NCBI GenBank assembly: GCA_025201345.1
Contig: JAIXMG010000014.1
Location: 186,001 to 250,000 of the forward strand
Origin: Thamnidium elegans
Taxonomy: Eukaryota > Mucoromycota > Mucoromycetes > Mucorales > Mucoraceae
Length of the DNA: 64,000 nucleotides
Reading direction: 5' to 3'
Part shown: piece after piece, positions 59,390-64,000 of the stretch
How positions within the stretch are numbered: position 1 is the first letter of the stretch
Layout: each line of letters starts with the position of its first letter
Notes under the pieces: model-generated
What the model was told of the DNA's origin: nothing
Seen by the model: only the letters and a program-made list of their open reading frames with translations
The model's database searches: none
Made by a program: the position numbers and the translations under genes

Positions 59390-62203
59390 CTATTTTCTTT
59401 CATTTTTTTTATACTTTATAAAAGCGTTTAAATTATCAAGTGCTTCATCACCTCTCATTCTCAAATCAAAGTTTTTTCTACGATCAATAGATTTTACCTA
59501 TTTTTTTTTTTTTTTTTTTTAGACTCATAAATGGAAAAAGTGGGGTAAAAAAAAATATATATATTATCTTACCATGGAACGAATAGACGGAAGAACTTGC
59601 TTTAAATTATTTAAAAAGGCGCCTTGAACAAAGATAGGTAAATCATAGTCAAAAGAAGCATCACTATATACATCAAATAATAGATTAAGAGCTTCAATTA
59701 CAACAGCAGGTTTTGTTGTCTTGTCATTTAATAGGTTCATAATAAAGATACCAATCACCTTATTTTTAGGTGTGGTTAGTATAAATTAAATTTTACACAC
59801 ACCTGTTCTTGTATTACTTACTTTATTTGTATTGACATCTCCCAGACGCATCGCAATTGGACCCAAACAACCAACTATTTTTATACGCATTGATTCTAAT
59901 GGAATCATTTCATAGGTCCCACATAAAGCTCCCACATCCGTATGATCAAGCGGCTAATAAATGTTTAAAATATTAAAAAAAAAAGAAGGGGATAGGGGTC
60001 CATATATTATTATATAATACGATACTTACTATATCCTGTCCAAGTCCACGACCTAGTGCCCAAATACAACTAATAACAATTTCTAAAATACCATTTCTAG
60101 CCCATTCTTCTGGTTTACTACTAGCTACTTCATTTGCAAGATTAAATAACCATCTCCATAATTGTATAGCATCAGATTTATATTCTTTAAACCAATATTT
60201 CTTTGGTACTTCATTCATCGCCAATAAAAAATTATTGAGACATTCTAATGAACGTTGATGGGTAATTACAAGTCCATGTGTAACAAGCGGAGAAAGGTTC
60301 ATTTGGTGAAATGATATCGGAGTTGCGGTAGAAAGTCGGATCAGCTGTGGGAATATTTGGTGTATGTAAGCATGCAGAACAGGGTTTGATCTAATAAGGG
60401 CATCATCCACTGCTGAGGATGTTTGACCGAATATCTCTTGATCAATACCATCATCGTCATCATCTTCTTCTTCTTTAGGAGGTAATTCTTCTTCATTTTC
60501 ATCCAACATGGCTTCATCTACATCTTGAAAACCATCCTCTAAAATAAAATAATTATATTAATAATCATTAAAAAGAACAATAGAAATATATATAAAGTTT
60601 AACCTTCTGAATCTTCGTCGTGTACACAAATATCAGCTAATAATTCTAATGCTAATTGAGTAATAGATAACCTATCTTCTACACTTTGAATATAACGCTT
60701 GATAAAAAGAGATAAGTGACCTTTTTTTTTTTTTTTTTTTTTCTTTTTTAGTTGTAATTACCTCTTCATTCGTCAAGGGTTGTTTAGGCTTGGGAGTAAT
60801 ATTTCCGGATTCCTCCTGGTGTAAGTTTACATTCTAAATAAAGGTTAGTTTATACCCTGAATAATTTATTTTTAAAACTTACTCCACTTTGTACAGCAGA
60901 AACAGTATTTTTTGCTGCTTCTTGAATATCATAATCTAATGCTTTGATCAATACAGGTACTAACAATTCATTTAATTCTGCAACTGCATCTGTGTCTTCA
61001 TCCCATGACGTCGTTAAACGTACCACATCACGCACGTTGATTAATATAGCTAATTTAGAAAAATGATTTAAATTTGTATTCTTGTACTTTTTTTTTTTCA
61101 TATTATTAATTCTTACCACAAGATAATACTTGTACCAATATATTTTGGTTGTTATTCTTTACAATATTCAATAAATTCTCTATATACTGAGGATTGTTTT
61201 TAAATTCAATCAAAAGATCCTTATTATCATCTGTTAACGTATTTAAACATTGACCTATTTACGCACTATTTAGCTTTTTTTTTTTGTGTGTGTTACAAAT
61301 TTTTTTTTTTTTTTTTTACCAGCGGCCACAATGACTCTTGTAGGACATTGTTCTCCAGACATTAAAAACGAGGTCAAAAATGTTACAATATTCATTCGAT
61401 TAATAGCTTTTACATATTTATCAGATGCTTCGCTGTATATCGGACTTGATTAGAAAACATGTGTCATTTTTGGTTATTTTTAAAATGCTTACCAAATACA
61501 CCATATGATGTAAATAAAATTTTCGGTTACATCCCAAATAGACTTTCTTCTATCCGCATCTGCTTCATCTTGAATAGGTGCCTTCTTAATAACTAAATCA
61601 ATTGTTTGTGTAATCTATTTTTACCATGAGTCAATCATAAAAGACACTTTTTTGTTTAAATAAACAAACCTGAGGAAGTAACATCGATAAAGGTTCCATA
61701 ATATTTCTAGTAAAGTATTCCTTTGCTGCTCCATTATCAACTGACGCGATATTTCTATATATATATAAAGAGCAGCTTGTGCTTTAGTTTCGGTCACTTC
61801 AAACTTTTTTTTCTGTTGCTTTACCTTAAAGCGCCCAGTGACTCATCTCGAACTTCTTGCTGTGGATCACTTAAACGTTGAATCAAAATTGGTACAACAC
61901 CCTTTGACAATAATAGTTTACGAGTAGATGCATCAGACAATATAAATGTAGAAACACAAGCTGCTGCCCATGCTCTTTCAGTTGGATCTTCTGAAGATAA
62001 CTAAGCAACAAATTAGAATGCATAAATTACAAAAACAAAAAAAAAGTTTTTTTTTTTTTTACTTTTTCAACTACTGGTGTCACTTGTTCAGGTGTTGGAG
62101 CAGGTACACTAGCGGCTCCTTCTTTAGCTCTTTGCTCTAAAGTCCTTTGAATAGGATTCGTACGTCTCTTGGGTGCCTTCTTCTTTTGTCGAAGTTTACC
62201 CAT
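59390..62203 (-). CDS. SYO1: Symportin Syo1 / HEATR3 homologue
   Basis: A HEAT/ARM-repeat adaptor; yeast Syo1 co-imports ribosomal proteins L5 and L11 with 5S RNP assembly. Thirteen minus-strand exons: 62203-62063, 62000-61825, 61754-61670, 61614-61493, 61444-61320, 61254-61117, 61049-60883, 60833-60762, 60697-60604, 60538-60030, 59953-59822, 59758-59573 and 59497-59390, giving 684 aa. It starts MGKLRQKKKAPKRRTNPIQR, a basic N-terminus typical of Syo1. ARM-like repeats follow (EVRDESLGALRNIASVDNG), then the acidic loop (EEDDDDGIDQEIFG), further helices, and the end RRKNFDLRMRGDEALDNL then FIKYKKN. All junctions close in phase. It is the most intron-rich gene in the window. Confidence 0.88.
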
Positions 62204-63721
62204 TTGCTTAATGTTGCTTGTTTTTAAAAGTGCGCGCTTGAAAGTGCAAAACGTAAAAAAAAAATCTATCTGGGTATTTGGTGGCTTGGATATGATCTTC
62301 CAACTGGTAAAAAAAAAAAAAAAAAAAAAAAAAGAGATCCGCTTTAGGAAAATCAATGCTTACAAACCTTCATTTAGATAACTAGAACCCATGTTTTTTT
62401 TGTACACATACCCTTTATTTTTCTGCTTTTTAAAATCACAGTGTGTTGATCTCAGTAACGACTTTTATATGGTACTAGAATAAAATTGGTTTAGCAGATC
62501 TAAATTCTTATATAATAAAGTATGATAGTATTTTGAAAACAATAGGTATAACAAATAAGACATCTCTCGGTATTACACTTTTGTTTGTATTCTTCATTCT
62601 TCCCCCCCCCCCCGTTCCCGACTGAGGAGTTTTTTTTTTAAAAAAAAAAATGACTCTACGCGGATTGTTCTCGCCGTTGGGAAAAAAAATTACAACCACA
62701 CATGTTTTTGGCACGTTCTTTTTTTAAAAAAAAAATCGGTCTTATACAAAAAAGGGAAACCAGTAATAGGGTTCCCGAGGTTACTGTTCGTTTCTCCAAT
62801 TGGTTAGAATCTTGGGATTCTCCCAACCTGTTTCCCTGTATCAACAGATTTACATGTCCCTGTAAAATAAAAAAAACCGAAAGTCATAGATTAGTAATGC
62901 CATTTAAGATGTCTACTCTAGTTTATAGATGTATATATGTTATTTTCCCCTAAACTAAAATCAGGCCATGATATTATGCGTTATTGTGGTCTCATTATTT
63001 CTGTTAAAATGTCTCCGCTTGATTCCTTCAAAAAAAAAATCATTAGATAAAACTTGAGACTACATCTTTGAAGGAAGAGAAAACAAATTTTTTCGCTAGT
63101 TTTTTTGTATGAACCCAAATCGTTCCATTCTATTCTCACTTGAAATAAAAGATCAAAAAGAAATAAATAAAAAAAGAAATTCTTGTACAGCTTCTCTTAT
63201 TTTACGAGATATATGATTGCAACTAAATTACCCATGCTTTAGGAGAAAGAAAATATAACATATATACGTGTCTCTTAAAAGATGTACCTGTAAATAAGTT
63301 ATTAATTTAGTAATAAATCTTTTCTAAGCTATTTTTTTTTTCTGGATGTGGAGTCAGATAGTAAGCGGGTAACAAATTACTTCACATGGAGAGGGAAAAG
63401 AAAGAAAACAATAGGAAGTTTCATTTTTAAAAAAGGGAAAGCTCAACAGCCTTTTTTTTCTTTTCTTTTTTTTTGCTTAAGAGCATTTAACCTTTTTAGC
63501 AGGGGTAAATGTATCTAGTTACTCCTATTAAACCATATTTACCTGCTGTAAGTCGGTTCTTGATTATGGCTACCTTTTAGGAAGGTGCTTTACGTATCCT
63601 GTGGGTCAATGGTCAGATCAAGTTATGTATTTGGAGCTGGCTCGTTTTTTTCCGGGTTATGCTGCTCATATATTCTTGGGGTTTCAACGCAATTGTAAGT
63701 ATACATAGATCGGAGAGAGAA

Positions 63722-63754
<33 letters not shown>

Positions 63755-64000
63755 TGCAAGAGTTAATATCTACTAGTCTAAACAGCAGTTTTAAATTGCT
63801 ATTTCTTGTTAGTAAAACTAGAAGGCATATAATCCGTACATACTATTTTTTCCTTTTTATACAAGTGGACGTTTTTTGTAACTCAATCACGTTACTCTTT
63901 TGTTGACAAGTTTCATCTTTACTTTTTTTTTTTTTAGTATATAAGGATACTTCTCTTTTCTTTTCTTTTTATTTTACTTTACTTTATTCTTAAAAACCCT
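62204..64000. other. Window end, mostly non-coding
   Basis: It holds the Syo1 upstream region, a C12 run at about 62602-62613, poly-T/poly-A junctions and a (GA)n tract near 63714-63752. A 12-14-bp imperfect hairpin is at 63498-63547. One exon-like frame at 63581-63694 follows TTTTAG and ends at GTAAGT (reading DQVMYLELARFFPGYAAHIF); it may be part of a gene running out of the window or chance. Confidence 0.5.

Overview
The window looks like nuclear DNA of an early-diverging fungus, most likely a Mucoromycota/Mucorales species. This is an inference from several features. The DNA is very AT-rich with long A/T homopolymers. Genes are densely packed and rich in short introns (about 50-125 nt) with GTAAG-type donors, TACTAAC-type branch sites and TAG acceptors. 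The gene set is eukaryotic and fungal: a mitochondrial processing peptidase, a Vnx1-type vacuolar exchanger, LSm1, Nup84, Syo1, Rrp15, Dbp6 and Pso2. No bacterial, organellar or viral gene set is visible. The exon models were built by hand from splice signals, reading phase and family conservation; most total to whole codons.

Layout, 0-28.5 kb. 0-1.7 kb: 3' end of a UPF0652/DUF2009 gene. 3.4-6.0: CP2/Grainyhead transcription factor. 6.4-7.6: broken gene relic. 8.1-10.4: Dbp6/DDX51 helicase. 10.5-13.4: Vnx1-like exchanger. 13.4-15.5: gene-poor, with a fold-back element. 15.5-16.3: PAM2-motif protein, divergent from the MPP-beta gene (16.7-18.2). 18.7-22.9: PH plus leucine-rich-repeat protein. 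23.5-24.6: single-pass membrane protein. 24.8-25.8: bHLH factor. 26.0-27.1: methyltransferase. 27.5: small Cys-motif protein. 27.8-28.5: LSm1.

Layout, 28.5-64 kb. 28.5-35 kb: accessory tract with decayed genes, tRNA-Ala(UGC), a tandem repeat and two paired E-box sites. 35.1-37.0: Pso2/Snm1 nuclease. 37.2-38.2: second bHLH factor. 38.8-39.4: broken gene with a GCPAK-like, FAR1/MULE-type motif. 39.6-42.5: PPR protein. 44.6-45.4: frameshifted ZIP zinc transporter. 47.0-48.6: succinyl-CoA ligase beta. 49.3-50.1: Rrp15. 50.4-52.0: TPT-family transporter. 52.1-53.3: G-patch/zinc-finger protein. 53.5-56.0: Nup84/Nup107. 56.0-56.8: WrbA-type quinone reductase. 57.4-58.9: UNC-93-type MFS protein. 59.4-62.2: Syo1/HEATR3. 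62.2-64: mostly non-coding.

There is no operon-like logic, but some themes recur. Dbp6, Rrp15 and Syo1 all serve 60S ribosome assembly. MPP-beta, succinyl-CoA ligase and probably the PPR protein are mitochondrial. LSm1 and the PAM2 protein both point to mRNA 3'-end or decay biology. The most unusual content is non-coding or decayed: an imperfect fold-back element with arms of roughly 180 nt, two exact reverse-complement 19-bp double E-boxes 740 bp apart in a window with two bHLH genes predicted to bind CACGTG, several relics whose premature stops are all TAA/TAG, a GC-AG intron and a 7-nt microexon.
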